From Cryptocoryne crispatula var. balansae (lineage: Eukaryota; Streptophyta; Magnoliopsida; Alismatales; Araceae), in the NCBI GenBank assembly GCA_036172225.1, contig CM069925.1, forward strand, positions 21,070,225 to 21,134,224: 64,000 nucleotides of DNA, read 5' to 3'. A model generated the notes under the pieces. It did not search any database. It had not been told where the DNA came from and saw only the letters and a list, made by a program, of their open reading frames with translations. The position numbers were made by a program, and so were the translations under genes. Each line of letters opens with the position of its first letter. Within the stretch, counting starts at the first letter, position 1. Below are positions 53,650-64,000 of this stretch, one piece after another.

Positions 53650-54385
53650 GGTGAGATGGAGAAGAAAAGGATTTGGCCTACTTTGCTCGGCTCTCACCTG
53701 AATCGGCCGGCATCACCTTCACTACCTGTGAAGCCGCCGAATGCCGATGCAGCATCATCAAGATTCGCAACTCAGAGAGGTATTGGGCCGCCGCCGGGCA
53801 GCGATCGACGACCCTGCCATCCGGATCCGTGTGAATCTTGATGCTGCTGCGCCTGCAGACGCCGACTTTGCCGTGTCCCCCGTTGATCCCATGCAGGACG
53901 GAACGGATCTTCCATTATCTTCTGGTATCATTTTGTAAATCAGTGAAGAGAAAGGAAGGGGGAGACTGGAGAGGGCACCGGCCGTGGCGTGGAGCTCGAT
54001 ATTTAGGGATCAGAGAAGAGAAGGGCGTATGAGAACACCTCTATTTTCAACCCCGCTGACTTGAGGCCTGCCGTGACATCAGAGGACTTTTAAGAGGATT
54101 CTAAGGTTTAAACGGCGAGTACAAGAAGATATCGAAGTAAAAACTGCACTATCAATGATTAGCGAGGTTTCCCTTTCAATTAAGAAGCAGCGGAACAAAA
54201 ACCAGCAAGGAAATGAACCAGGCGTTGTCACAACGAGAACGGTGATGGCGATAAAGCTGAGAAGCGACCTGGTAAGCAGGAGGAATGGCAAGAAGAAGTG
54301 GACTTCTAAATATATATGTGCAAAAGTTTTGTAGAAGATTTAGCTTCGAGGTAGGATCTATCTCAAGAACAAATAAGTGGGCATC

Positions 54386-54424
<39 letters not shown>

Positions 54425-54600
54425 ACCACAGAGATGATCTCCAGTCTGAAAACTCCGATTTAATCCCTTGCCCATCCTCATATTAAGAAAAGCGAGAGAA
54501 GAAGCGATGGCAGGGAGATCCAGGAATTCTGAGGAACAAGATGACGGGATCTGGATGTGAATAGTGGAGAGCGGCCACAAGGCTTTCTTTTTAAACAGCT
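53650..54600 (-). other. GC-rich possible transcript leader on the minus strand
   Basis: Minus-strand reading from 54,600 shows a leader-like order: CT-rich stretches (CTCTCCAGTCTCCCCCTTCC near 53,960), a short ORF of about 58 codons starting at 53,937 (MIPEDNGRSVPSCMGSTGD...), and good splice donors GATTCAG|GTGAGAG at 53,695 and TTCACAG|GTAGTG near 53,725. Base composition differs from the AT-rich surroundings. No conserved protein is recognised, so this may be the first exon of an unknown transcript or nothing. Confidence 0.25.
54391..54421. repeat. (TA)15 microsatellite
   Basis: Thirty-one bases of perfect TA alternation, preceded by the imperfect CATATG. Confidence 0.95.
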
Positions 54601-55092
54601 GTGGTGAAAGGGATGTGTTGGGTCTGGGAATTTTAGTGGAGGAAATTAAGGATCTTTTTCAGCTGTTTGGCCGGTTCTCAATTTTGTAAGCTGTAAAGAG
54701 CCTCCCTTCGTTCTCAGGGGGCCACCCCCCCTCCCGAAACCCTAAATGAGCTCTTCCTCTTCTGTTTGCTTCAGGAAAACCTAGAAGCAACAGGAGGCCA
54801 CTCTATCAATTCTCTGCTGGCCTCAAGGGGTGTGAGGTGAATGAAAATGGGGGAATACGGAGGGGACATGAAAGTGCCCGCGGTGCAGCTTTTCAGCGGA
54901 TTGTACTCTCACATATTTGCCAAGACACTACTGCTCCCGGGGATGAACTTTGTACCTTGCTCAGAGAGCTGTTTCAATGACTTTTCCTTTTTGCATTTTG
55001 GTGACTCTTTGTTTCAGAGACTCTTATTTCATATCGTCCATACGGAGTTAAATGGTGGGCTTTTATGTGAGTGTGGAGATAGGTCGACATTT
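54601..55092. other. Intergenic DNA with one short unassigned ORF
   Basis: Contains GAAACCCTAAATGAGC near 54,736 and an open frame of 84 codons (54,841-55,095, plus) starting MKMGEYGGDMKVPAVQLFSG. I do not recognise it, and nothing shows that it is expressed. Confidence 0.3.
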
Positions 55093-55232
55093 TAGGGTCC
55101 GTTTGTTTGCAGGGAGAAGTTGATGCTTGCGCAAGTTTTCCCGAAAACCATCACAATTTACTTATTTGTTTACATGTAAAAGAGGAATCATGTAAAACGA
55201 ACTGCAGCCCTCTCAATGAAAATTCAGATTTT

Positions 55233-55259
55233 GGCATCCGCCGGTGCATGGCGGATGCC
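55233..55259. repeat. Hairpin GGCATCCGCC/GGCGGATGCC, copy 1
   Basis: Perfect 10-bp stem with a 7-base loop, preceded by CAGATTTT and followed by GTTTTCGG. GC-rich in an AT-rich element. Confidence 0.85.
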
Positions 55260-57133
55260 GTTTTCGGCGAACATGCCAAATCCTGTTTAAAACTCATTAG
55301 TTAAAATATTATTAATAGATATTATCAATTTAATGAATTTATTATTTATATTTAATTTTTTTAAGGATATACGTCAGTAGATAGAAATTTTATTTTTTTG
55401 TGTACCTGAAAAATAAAATAACTTTATTAAAAAATTTTTATCGTTTCAATTACTCATTTAATAAATTTATTAATAAAAGTTTAACTTAAAATTTAGTTTG
55501 CTTTTGAACTACTTTTTTAATTAATTTTTTATATATAGATTACAACACTTTACGTTGCACTATTACGTAGTATATATTTTATTTAGTTGCGGGCGTATCG
55601 TAGGTTTCCAAAATAAAAATTTTGAGTAAACCATTTATTATGAAACTTTTTAGTTTTTAAAATATTTTATCGTATACTTTAGTTGAATATATAAACTTGA
55701 TATGTAGTAATTATTTATAAATATTCAAGTAGATAAATGAGGATACTATGATAAAATTTTGTATGAAATTTATAAAAATAATAGATATTGTTTTTCAAAT
55801 AAATAAACTGTAAATAAATACTTAATTTATTTTTACATCAAATTTTTGTTATAAATAAATAATTTAATTATATAGATATTAATAAAATTATTTATGATTG
55901 ATATATTTTTATTGAAGTTTTTGATAAAATTTTCTAGAAAAGAGAACTACAGACAACAAAATAGTTAATGTTGTTTTCAATTTCCTTGGGAAAGAGTATT
56001 CGGTGAAAAGTTTTTCATTAGTTTTAGTTTTACATGAAACCAAATAGATCCTAAATGATCAGAACTTTAACATATTTTTCATCCACTCGAGGATGAACTC
56101 GGAAGTAAGATTATTAAATAATTAATTAAACTTGTAAGAGCTCAAACATAAATTTGTTTAAAATAAACGAACTAAGTTTTAATTACTCGACTCGATTGGA
56201 CTTTGTTTGTTTTGGACCCCTAAAGATGTGGTTGGTTAACGACTTTATTTGGTTGGTTGTAAAACTCAGTAAACTAGTGTTCTTATATCATTTATAGTAT
56301 TTTTAAATTATTATTATAAAAAGTATTATATTTTAAAATAAATATTTTTGTTTTAAATTACATGAAAGAAAAATGAAAATAAAAAAATTATCTTAAATTG
56401 GTCAAGTCATTTTACTTGTGTGGTTTTTTTCTACTTTGTAAAAAAATGTATAATTTGAAACAATTCAATGAAAAAGTTAATACTATATCTCAAAAGATGA
56501 TAAGGTGTGCATTAGGCAAAAAAAATTATATAATTTTAAATAGGTCAATGAAATTTTTTGGAACAATATTTTAAATTTTGATAAGACGTCTGTTTTCAAT
56601 TTTGATTATTGATATATTTTAAAATTTTGAATAACAAATTTATAAAAAAAATTATTTTTAAAAAATATTACATTATATAATATTTTATAATGATGAATGT
56701 AATAGTCATTTGTTATGAGTAATAATTTAATTAAAATACATATTATTTTACAACTCTTATGTTGAATTGTATTTTACAAGTAACCAAATGACTGAAAATA
56801 TGTTATTTAGTAACCAAATGACTGAAAAGTGTTTTCAAGAAATTGTTTTACGGACAACCAAATAAAGAATTACATTTTTGGGAAAAAGATCTACAGACAA
56901 CCAAATGGTGGATTATGTTTCCAATTTCTTTGGAAAAGTTACTCCAAAGAAAATGTTTTACGTGAATTTGTTTTTACAAGGATCCAAACGGACCCGGTCC
57001 CTTTGTTTCACCGTAAAATATGCTGCACGCAGCATGTTTTCCTGATTAATCATTGCATAGGTTTGTTTGGTTGCATGTAAATATCAGGTCAATGTAAAAT
57101 ATTTTACTTTGACTATCATACAATCAAGATTTT

Positions 57134-57160
57134 GGCATCCGCAGAATTTAAGCGGATGCC
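57134..57160. repeat. Hairpin GGCATCCGC/GCGGATGCC, copy 2
   Basis: Perfect 9-bp stem with a 9-base loop, preceded by AAGATTTT and followed by GTTTTTCG. Stem and flanks match copy 1 while the loop differs. Confidence 0.85.
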
Positions 57161-57944
57161 GTTTTTCGATGCACAGTAAATTTTGCAAAACAATATGTCT
57201 CTCCGTATGCATATTACAAATGAAGTATTAGATATTTAATAATATTTTTGTGTAAAATTTAAATGTATATTAATATACAAAGTTTTATTGAATAGAAAAA
57301 GTAGGTTAAAATATAAGTTATTGTATATATGATAAACTGTATATATTTATAAAAATAAAAATGATAATAAATTAAATTAAATATTTTTTACAAAAATATT
57401 ATTAAAATAAGTATAATTAAAATATAAAATTATATACTGAACTATCTAGGCATCTTTATTTATGATGTATTTAAATAAAAAATCAATTTAAATTATTATT
57501 ATTAAAATATAAATATAAAATTATTTTTTACTTTTAACTTTTACTTACAACTAAATACAATTTTAGTAGAAGAGGCTAAAAACATAGCAGAATAGTTTAC
57601 AAAGTAAGTTAAAAAAATCTATAAAATTTGATCATCGACCTAATATATTATAATTTTTACTATTATTAAAACATATTTCTAATACATGATTAACTCATGT
57701 TTCAAGAAAAAGAATTTGTAAGAAATAAAATTTTGGTCATAATCTATAAATTACTTTCTAAAAGTTAAACAATAAATATCATGAAAATAGTTTACAAATA
57801 ATCAAAATGTTAAAAATATTTTCATGAAAATCATTTTCCTGGATACCAAATAAGATATTTGGTTTTCCTTTTCTATGGAAAAATGACTACGTGTAAAATA
57901 TTTTTAATCGTTTGAACTTTTACATGGATCCAAATGCACCCTTA

Positions 57945-58215
57945 CATGCAGAGAATCTCCGAAAACATGGAATAGTTCTACTTGCACTTTCCATGTTTTC
58001 CCCTTCAGATTTTCCTGTACATTTTCCAATTTAGATCTATATTGTTTTTCTTTTCTCATAAATTCTTATAATTTTATTTAGAGGATCTCCACTTCCGTGG
58101 AGTTTAAAATATATGAATTTCTATGTCATTCATAGATAAACTTAGAATCACCTAAACAAAATCCAAAAAAAAAAATCTCCAGGACACTTATTTGGGATTA
58201 TGTTGCACTGTATAT
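57945..58215. other. Short spacer between the inverted-repeat cluster and the CACTA element
   Basis: AT-rich, non-coding; nothing recognised. Confidence 0.5.
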
Positions 58216-58385
58216 CACTACAAGAAATTGAACTTTTACCCACTAAAACACTCCCCGTAGGTAAGGTTTGGTGGGTATAAATAACTTTTACTTACTCCCT
58301 ATACCTACTAAAAATGATTTCGTAGGTAAATTTATCATTACCTACAAAATACCTACGGAAAACACTTCGTAGGTAAATAATATAT
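58216..58385 (+). repeat. CACTA terminus and subterminal repeats
   Basis: After the terminus, the motif CGTAGGTAA occurs at about 58,256, 58,321 and 58,369, with inverse relatives TACCTACNAAA near 58,301, 58,339 and 58,349. In En/Spm such short repeats bind the element's second protein (TNPA). Confidence 0.8.
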
Positions 58386-59394
58386 CCACATATTCAATCT
58401 GAACTGTCCATTACGATATAATCCAATGGCCCAGATTTAATCTCTTTTGCCCTTATCTCCACCGTCCATTAACAACACATGGATGGACCAAATCGACCCT
58501 CCCGATTGAAGCAGACGGGTTAAACCCTCCCGATCGACCCTCTCCCACCTCATCGCGCTCAGCCCCAAATCGACCGTCTCTCCTGTGGGAACCCTTCTGC
58601 TCCTCCGACGACGCGGCACCTTCGGTTCCTCCTCCTCCGACGGCAACGCCTAGGCCTTGCGCCCTTACGTCAACCATCCACGTCGTCTCCTTCTGCTCCT
58701 CCAAGGTTCGACTCCCACAAGAAGCTCTCGAAGCTGTCTCCGTGAGAAGCCCCCGAAGGTGAGTCCCCGTCTCGTCTCCTTTTCCTATGCGCGAGAAAGC
58801 TCCATCGCTTCTTCCTCTTTGCAAAGGTCGTTTTACAGATCCTGAGCTTGTTCTACGTAATCGTCTGTACAAACCCTCAGTCGTCAGCTCGTAGTTTGCT
58901 TAGTCGTTCATGGACCATCCCCCCCTCGAGGTCGATTTTGCATGTCCCGTAGTTTTTTTGACTTTGGAATGCCATCTTTTGTCTTACGAACGAGCCCTAT
59001 GTCATGGTAGTCATGCGAAGACGAGCCCTATGTTTATTTTTGACATGTCTCGATTTTCATTTCTAATATTCATAAGTCTTAATTTGTGTGTTGTTGGCAG
59101 GTTCTACTGCAGATTGTCTGTTGTTTGCAGATTGTCTATTGCTTTCTTGTTGAAGACATATTATGGTAAGATTTTGCTTGATGTACGTGACTTTATTATC
59201 TTGCTGTATGAACTATGTAACTAATATGTTTCCATTCTGATAGATCAGAACATAAGCGTGATCAGCAAGGATTTATAAGTGTCAACAAATATTTTCAAGC
59301 ACAAAATGAGGTAATACATGTTTTTTTACAGCAATGGATGTTCATGAGAACTAGTGTCTGATTGTGTAATTAATGTTTGTGTGTTTCTTTATAG
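58386..59394 (+). promoter_or_regulatory. CACTA promoter and 5' UTR region
   Basis: A GC-rich stretch (58,440-58,860) with CT-rich leader-like sequence stands out from the AT-rich surroundings. CCCCGAAG|GTGAGTCCC at 58,758/58,759 is a good splice donor. Good acceptors occur at 59,100 (GTTGTTGGCAG) and 59,394 (TTTCTTTATAG), the latter four bases before the transposase ATG. A leader exon spliced to the coding exon is likely. No protein is assigned. Confidence 0.45.
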
Positions 59395-60487
59395 TGATAT
59401 GGATTGGAGTTGGATGGATTTACCAAAAAATGTGGTTGGTTACTATGATGGTGTTGATAACTTTCTCAATTTTGCATTTGCAAACTTACCACCAACTCAT
59501 CAGATTAGATGTCTATGTGTGAAATGTACATGTTTGAATACATGTAAAAAAGAGATGGTTAGACAACACTTGTACATTGATGGTGTTATAAAAGACAAAA
59601 ATTTCTGGAAATTTTATGGTGAAAGACTAGGTCATGTTAAGTTGGAAGAAAGCCAACATGATTCAAATATGCATGACATGTTAGCTGATGTTTTTCCTAT
59701 GTGTAGTGATGAAACAACAAATGATAAAGATTCTGAAAGTTTTTTTGCATTGTTAAACGATCTCAACCAACCGGTTTATCCTGGATGCAAAAAGTTCAGC
59801 AAACTTTCATTTCTCATTCGGTTGATTAACATTAAATGCATGGATGGAATGAGCAATAAGCATTTCAATATTTTGTTGAAGTTATTGATTGATGTTCTCC
59901 CTGATGGGTCATCAATACCGTCCTGCTTTTATGAGATTAAGAAGATACTTGATAAGTTAGGCTATGGATATAACAAGATAGATGCGTGTCCGAACAATTG
60001 TATTTTATATTGGAAAGAAAATGAGAAGTATGAATGTTGTCCAAAATGTGGAGAATCACGGTGGAAGTCTTGTAAGTCTAGTAAAGTTGTAAAGAAGAAA
60101 AGAGTGCCTCAAAAAATTTTGCGTCATTTTCCACTCATTCCACGGTTAAAGAGACTATTTACATGCTCAAAGACTTCTGTCAACATGAGATGGCATGAAG
60201 AGGAGCGTGAAGAGGATGGTATGCTAAGACATCCTGCTGATTCTCTATGTTGGAAAACATTAAATAGCATTGATGATTTCGGGTTAGAAACTCGGAATGT
60301 ACGCCTTGGATTAGCCAGTGATGGGTTTAACCCGTTTGGAAACATGAACGTCACTCACAGTACATGGCCAGTGTTAGTTGTACCTTATAACCTACCGCCT
60401 TGGGAGTGCATGAAGAGTACGAATATTTTGCTTTGCCTCCTTATTTCTGGTCCAAAAGGTCCCGGTAACAATTTTGATGTTTTTTTG

Positions 60488-60490
60488 TAA
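60488..60490 (+). other. In-frame TAA in the transposase core
   Basis: Follows NNFDVFL and precedes PLIEELEILW; the frame is open for hundreds of codons on both sides. A single C-to-T change at a CAA codon would explain it. Confidence 0.85.
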
Positions 60491-61608
60491 CCACTCATAG
60501 AGGAACTTGAGATTCTCTGGCACGGTGTTGATACCTATGATGCCGCTAAAGGTGAGGTATTACATCTACGTGCAGCACTATTGTGGACTATTAACGATTT
60601 TCCAGCATATGCCTACATGTCAGGTTGGAGTACAAAAGGTCGATTAGCTTGTCTTAATTGCAATAAAGACACGTGTTCAACTTGGTTAGAGTGTAGTGGT
60701 AAATTTTTTTATACTGGTCATCGGAGATGGCTGGAAAACAACCATAAATTCCGAAAGATGAGTAAGCAATTTGATGGTCATGAAGAATGGGGTGAAAAGC
60801 CATTGATGTTGTCTAGAGATGAAATCCTACGTCAATTAGGATATTTTAATTCACGTGTTGCAAAAGGAGACACGAAGAAGATAAGTAAGAGGAAGAGACG
60901 AGTTAAGAAGGGGGACAAGACCAAGTATCTAGGGTGGAGGAAAGTCAGTATTTTCTATAGGCTACCTTATTGGAAATCTTTGTTGCTCCAACACAACTTA
61001 GATGTGATGCATATAGAGAAGAACGTATGTGAGAGTATACTAGGCACCCTTCTATCGATTAAAGAAAAGAATAAAGATGGCTTGAAAGCCCGTCAAGACT
61101 TACAGAAGTTGGGAATAAGAGAATGCCTTCATCCACAAGAAATTGGGTCAAGTAAAATATTGCTTCCACCAGCACAATTCACATGTAGTAAGAAAGAAAA
61201 GGAAAAAAATTTCAAGTTCTTTCAATCCATGAAGGTTCCAGATGGATACTCTTCTAACATTGCAAGACGATTTCTCAACAAAGGTAATAAGTTATGGGGG
61301 CTGAAGACACATGACTACCATGTGATTATGCAACAATTACTTTCAATTGCTGTTAGAGCACTCCCAAATCTTCATGTATCTTCATCATTAAGTGACATTT
61401 GTCACTTCTTCTTAAACATATGTTCCAAAGTTGCTTCCACCGAAGACTTTTACCAACAAGGCCTACATGTCTCAAGGGTATTATGTCAACTAGAGATGAT
61501 ATTTCCTCCGTGTTTCTTTGATTTAATGGTACACTTAATCATTCATTTAGCAGATGAGGCTAGGATTGCTGGGCCAGTTCATTATAGATGGATGTACCCA
61601 TTTGAGAG

Positions 61609-61680
61609 GTATCACATTCACTTCTATATGTAAATTTTCCCTTTAAGATAGACCGATATTCATTGATGTTATTTTTTCAG
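61609..61680 (+). other. Transposase intron 1 (72 bp)
   Basis: Donor GAGAG|GTATCA and acceptor TTTTTTCAG|GTAT; splicing joins MYPFER to YLGRLKSYV, the order known for DUF4218-containing transposases. It splits the Arg codon. Confidence 0.85.
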
Positions 61681-61992
61681 GTATCTGGGCAGATTAAAGT
61701 CTTATGTGAGAAATAGGACTTATCCAGAAGGGTCAATTGCTGAAGGTTATATTGTTGCTGAGACAATTACATTTGCAACTCGATATCTTGACGATGATGT
61801 GGAAACATGGTTAAATAAGACTCATCGACAAGTAGAAGACAGTCCAAAAAATGTGGACCTTGGATGGGAAGTTTTCATGGAGACTTGTCGGCCGTGTGGA
61901 ATTTTTACAATTGGCAAACTACAAAATAATGAGCTGGAAGAAATACATAAATTTATCATATTCAATTGTACAGCACACAACAAATTTATCAG

Positions 61993-62048
61993 GTAAGCTT
62001 TCGTCAATTGAAACTTTTCATTCACTATATGAAATATGAATATTGCAG
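61993..62048 (+). other. Transposase intron 2 (56 bp)
   Basis: Donor TATCAG|GTAAGC and acceptor TATTGCAG|GGAT; joins AHNKFIR to DHIAELQEM. It is at the lower size limit of plant introns. Confidence 0.75.
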
Positions 62049-62148
62049 GGATCACATTGCTGAACTTCAAGAAATGTCACCTGGAGTGCACATGGATGAA
62101 GTGGAACGCATTCATACATCCACATTTACCAAATGGCTGAAACATAAG

Positions 62149-62239
62149 GCAATTATCCTTGATTCTTATAATTATATTTTTAAACGATTCTATGATCATA
62201 TGATGTCATGATTTTTTTTTGTTTGTTAATTCTTATCAG
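62149..62239 (+). other. Transposase intron 3 (91 bp), GC-AG type
   Basis: Donor CATAAG|GCAATT and acceptor TTATCAG|GTGCAT; joins TKWLKHK to VHKLQEF in phase. The donor is GC, not GT. GC-AG introns are a known minority class, but a decayed GT donor is also possible. Confidence 0.6.
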
Positions 62240-62785
62240 GTGCATAAGTTGCAAGAGTTTACTAAGGGAGATATATCTCCTTATCTACTTTCGATTAAAG
62301 ATTTGCCTAGTGACGTGGTCAAGAAGTATGATGCATGCATTGTTAATGGTAGTAGGTTTCACACTAAAAGCCTTGAACAAAGACGAGTTACCCAAAACTC
62401 AGGTGTTATGTTGAAAGCAACTACCCCTTCATTTACTAAAAATGTTGAAGAGAATGTTACTTACTATGGTGTCCTTGATGAGATTCTAGAAGTCAACTAC
62501 GATGGACACATGAGGGTAGTATTATTTAAGTGTGATTGGGTAGATGTGCAACGAGGGGTGAAACATGATGGACCTCTTACAATAGTGAATCCATCAAGTA
62601 AATTAAGAACAACTGAACCTTACATCTTAGCATCACAAGCAGAGCAAGTTTGGTTTGTTGAGGATCTTAGGAACATTGGTTGGTTTGTGGTTCGCAAGAC
62701 AACCCCACGTGATTTTTACAACTTATCGGAATCTACTTGTGAAGAAGATGCTGAATTCCAAGATATACAGCCAATGTGTCATTAA

Positions 62786-62866
62786 CAAACATCAAGCATC
62801 CAGCATGATGATGAAAATGAGGAGATAATGGTCCATAGATTTGATATAGATGGTATTGAAGTGTAA
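62786..62866 (+). pseudogene. Likely original C-terminus of the transposase after a premature stop
   Basis: After the stop at 62,783-62,785 the same frame stays open for 26 codons (QTSSIQHDDENEEIMVHRFD...) and ends at TAA 62,864-62,866. The acidic tail fits the ends of related transposases, so the stop at 62,783 may be a second nonsense change. Confidence 0.45.
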
Positions 62867-64000
62867 TGTAAGTCATTCTTTACTATGTATGTTTCATATT
62901 GTTTATTTCCAAAAAAAATGGATGCAGGGATATATGTATGTACTCAACAAATTTCTGCATTTTTTGCCATCATCATTTTATCATTGTTAGTGTCCAAAAA
63001 AAATCATGTTTAGATTATTTCTGGTGGCAAAAGTCATGCCAGTAAGATGATAAATATATTTTTATTCATTTTAGATTTAGAGCTAACTTTTGATGTAAAA
63101 ACTAGCAGTAAAATAGTTTGGTATGGATGCCAGGGAACCTAGACTTGTGTAACCGAGGCCTACTTAATTTATCTGCTGCCCATCAAGGGTAGACACATGG
63201 CCTTGTGCTTTTTCAACACTCTCCACTCTTCTAAACAGAACATTGAAACATTTTCTTTTATGTTCAGGTTTGGCAGTTTATACTTCTATTTTGTAATTTC
63301 TGTGGAAAGGAAACTTTTATACCTGTAGCACATTTAACTTCTTTGGTGGTTTAAATGCTTGTTGTATGTATTGCTGTGTCAAAGGTAATTTCTACATCAA
63401 GACCATGCAAGACCATTGAAGTAGCTTTTCTGCTTTGAATATTGTTCTTCATCAAATCATCTTGAATCTTAGTGATTCGGAGTAATCATATACCACATAG
63501 GTATTTGCCCCTGAAGAATCAACTGTTCTTTGTGAAAGTTTCATGGAAATGGCTTTCAATAGACAATAAATATGAAATGATTGCAGCACCAAAAGTACTG
63601 GTCACTCTTTTTGTGGCTTATTCCAGGAGAACCAGAGCCATCTATTTGTCGAATGGCATCTATCAGTGAATTGTATGCATTTTATATAATCCAACTCAAA
63701 TAATAGCAGAGATTGTCTTAATTTGCAAGTTTATCCAGAATATTAATAGTTTCTAACCACCAATTTCTTTTTGTAGGTTGGTTTGTCTATCTCTTACCTG
63801 CCACTTTGGGACCTGCCTTTCGGTTGAAAATGGTTTTGATGGAATGACATAGACATTTGGCTATCAGTCTTGCAGATTAATGTGCCGGATGAACACTTCA
63901 TTTTTATTTTTTATTTTACACTGGTCACCTCCTTATTTTACAAACATAATGCTACCTTTATTAGTTGAGGTTTTCTGTCATTTTTAGTGGACTTGTTTTG
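62867..64000 (+). other. CACTA internal non-coding DNA
   Basis: AT-rich with stops in all frames and TTTATTTTATTTTAC-like phrases near 63,900. A second CACTA gene (TNPA-like) could lie beyond the window. I see no exon here that I can support. Confidence 0.45.

Larger units (their letters stand above)
55093..57944. mobile_element. Cluster of related inverted-repeat DNA elements (hAT/MITE-like)
   Basis: Termini of the form TAGGGTCCGTTTGTTTG start at 55,093. Inverse termini occur at 56,056 (ACCAAATAGATCCTAA), 56,990 (GATCCAAACGGACCC) and 57,944 (GATCCAAATGCACCCT); a further start (GGTCCCTTTGTTTCACCG) follows directly at 56,998. The interior is AT-rich and non-coding with TTTTACATG/CATGTAAAA phrases near each end. 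This suggests three degenerate copies side by side or nested. No transposase. Clean target duplications are not visible, so exact boundaries and superfamily are uncertain. Confidence 0.55.
59395..62785 (+). pseudogene. CACTA transposase, TNP2 type, with one in-frame stop
   Basis: Start ATG at 59,399 (MDWSWMDLPKN). Four exons: 59,399-61,608, 61,681-61,992, 62,049-62,148 and 62,240-62,785, together 1,055 codons plus stop. Residues 1-75 are the transposase-associated domain with a Cys/His cluster (C38, C40, C43, C45, C49, H57). C197, C201, C214 and C217 form a zinc-ribbon-like site (CPNNC...CPKCG). The transposase core follows with SDGFNPF (D308), PGNNFDVF (D360) and LDVMHIEKN (around 535-541). 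The DUF4218 domain lies at about 655-745 and the DUF4216 domain in exon 4 (YYGVLDEILEVNYDG...FKCDWVD). TAA at 60,488-60,490 (codon 364) breaks the frame in the core, where relatives have Gln; the rest is open. The product would cut and move the element by binding its ends. Confidence 0.92.
58216..64000 (+). mobile_element. CACTA (En/Spm) transposon, 5' part, cut by the window edge
   Basis: Begins with the terminal sequence CACTACAAGAAATTG at 58,216, typical of CACTA elements. The base triplet before it (TAT) would be the target duplication. Subterminal GTAGGTA repeats follow, then a promoter/5' UTR zone and a TNP2-type transposase gene. No closing terminus (TTCTTGTAGTG type) occurs before 64,000, so the element continues beyond the window. 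Confidence 0.88.

Noticed and set aside
54176..54580. A 134-codon minus-strand frame.
   Set aside because: Part of it is an Ile-Tyr run created by the (TA)n tract and the rest has no recognisable homology.
54841..55095. An 84-codon plus-strand frame.
   Set aside because: No domain, no supporting splice or promoter signal, and its end runs into the terminal repeat of the next element.
58437..58872. Minus-strand frames of 69 and 139 codons with Arg/Gly/Glu-rich content.
   Set aside because: They are mirror images of the CT-rich, GC-rich CACTA leader; the plus strand carries the splice donor and the transposase gene.

Overview
The window is plant nuclear DNA made almost entirely of transposable elements. 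Ty3/gypsy (Tat/Ogre-like) and Ty1/copia LTR retrotransposons, a cluster of short inverted-repeat DNA elements and a CACTA transposon account for nearly everything recognisable. I see no intact host protein gene, tRNA, rRNA or CRISPR array. An angiosperm with a repeat-rich genome is clear. The species cannot be read from this sequence; the style of the repeats is compatible with a non-grass monocot, but that is only an impression.

From 1 to 50,016 the sequence is one stack of nested insertions. The oldest recognisable layer, element C, is a plus-strand Tat-like Ty3/gypsy element: a decayed pol (RT, RNase H, second RNase H, integrase) at 1.43-5.12 kb, a repeat-rich 3' non-coding region at 5.1-7.99 kb, then a 3' LTR that starts at 7,989 and ends at 50,016. 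That LTR was split twice. (1) A copia element (9,195 to about 32,373) landed in it. The copia itself carries gypsy element A (9,963-21,891, TSD CCGAA) in its 5' LTR and an inverted solo copy of LTR C (26,287-30,631) in its RT. (2) A minus-strand solo LTR of family A (32,851-47,676) landed further along. It in turn carries element B (33,703-44,611, TSD CCCTG) and a solo LTR of family B (45,178-47,387, TSD GTGCC). A separate B-like LTR fragment lies at 1-1,429.

Element B is the most unusual feature. It is a complete 10.9-kb LTR element with two 1,627-bp LTRs and a single uninterrupted 1,020-codon gag-like ORF. There is no protease, RT or integrase. The ORF ends in a long run of 9-10-residue Gly-Pro/Ala-Pro repeats. 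Its leader carries ten copies of a 16-bp palindromic motif. Element A is a related gypsy element with gag, a protease-like domain, a G-patch and an integrase, but no RT or RNase H; the same kind of Gly-Pro repeat sits where RT should be. A and B share primer-binding site, polypurine tract, LTR start and 3' non-coding hairpins, so B could be mobilised by proteins of this lineage. The 2,210-bp solo LTR B differs from the 1,627-bp LTRs of element B mainly by one 574-bp block that begins GTGAGT and ends ACTAG. This looks like an LTR intron lost through retrotransposition of spliced RNA.

From 50,017 to 55,092 the DNA is intergenic with little recognisable content: a weak snRNA-type promoter, a (TA)n tract and a GC-rich possible transcript leader on the minus strand. 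At 55,093-57,944 there is a cluster of related inverted-repeat elements, two of which carry a conserved GGCATCCGC hairpin. From 58,216 to the window end is the 5' part of a CACTA transposon with a TNP2-type transposase gene (59,399-62,785, three introns) that is interrupted by one in-frame TAA.
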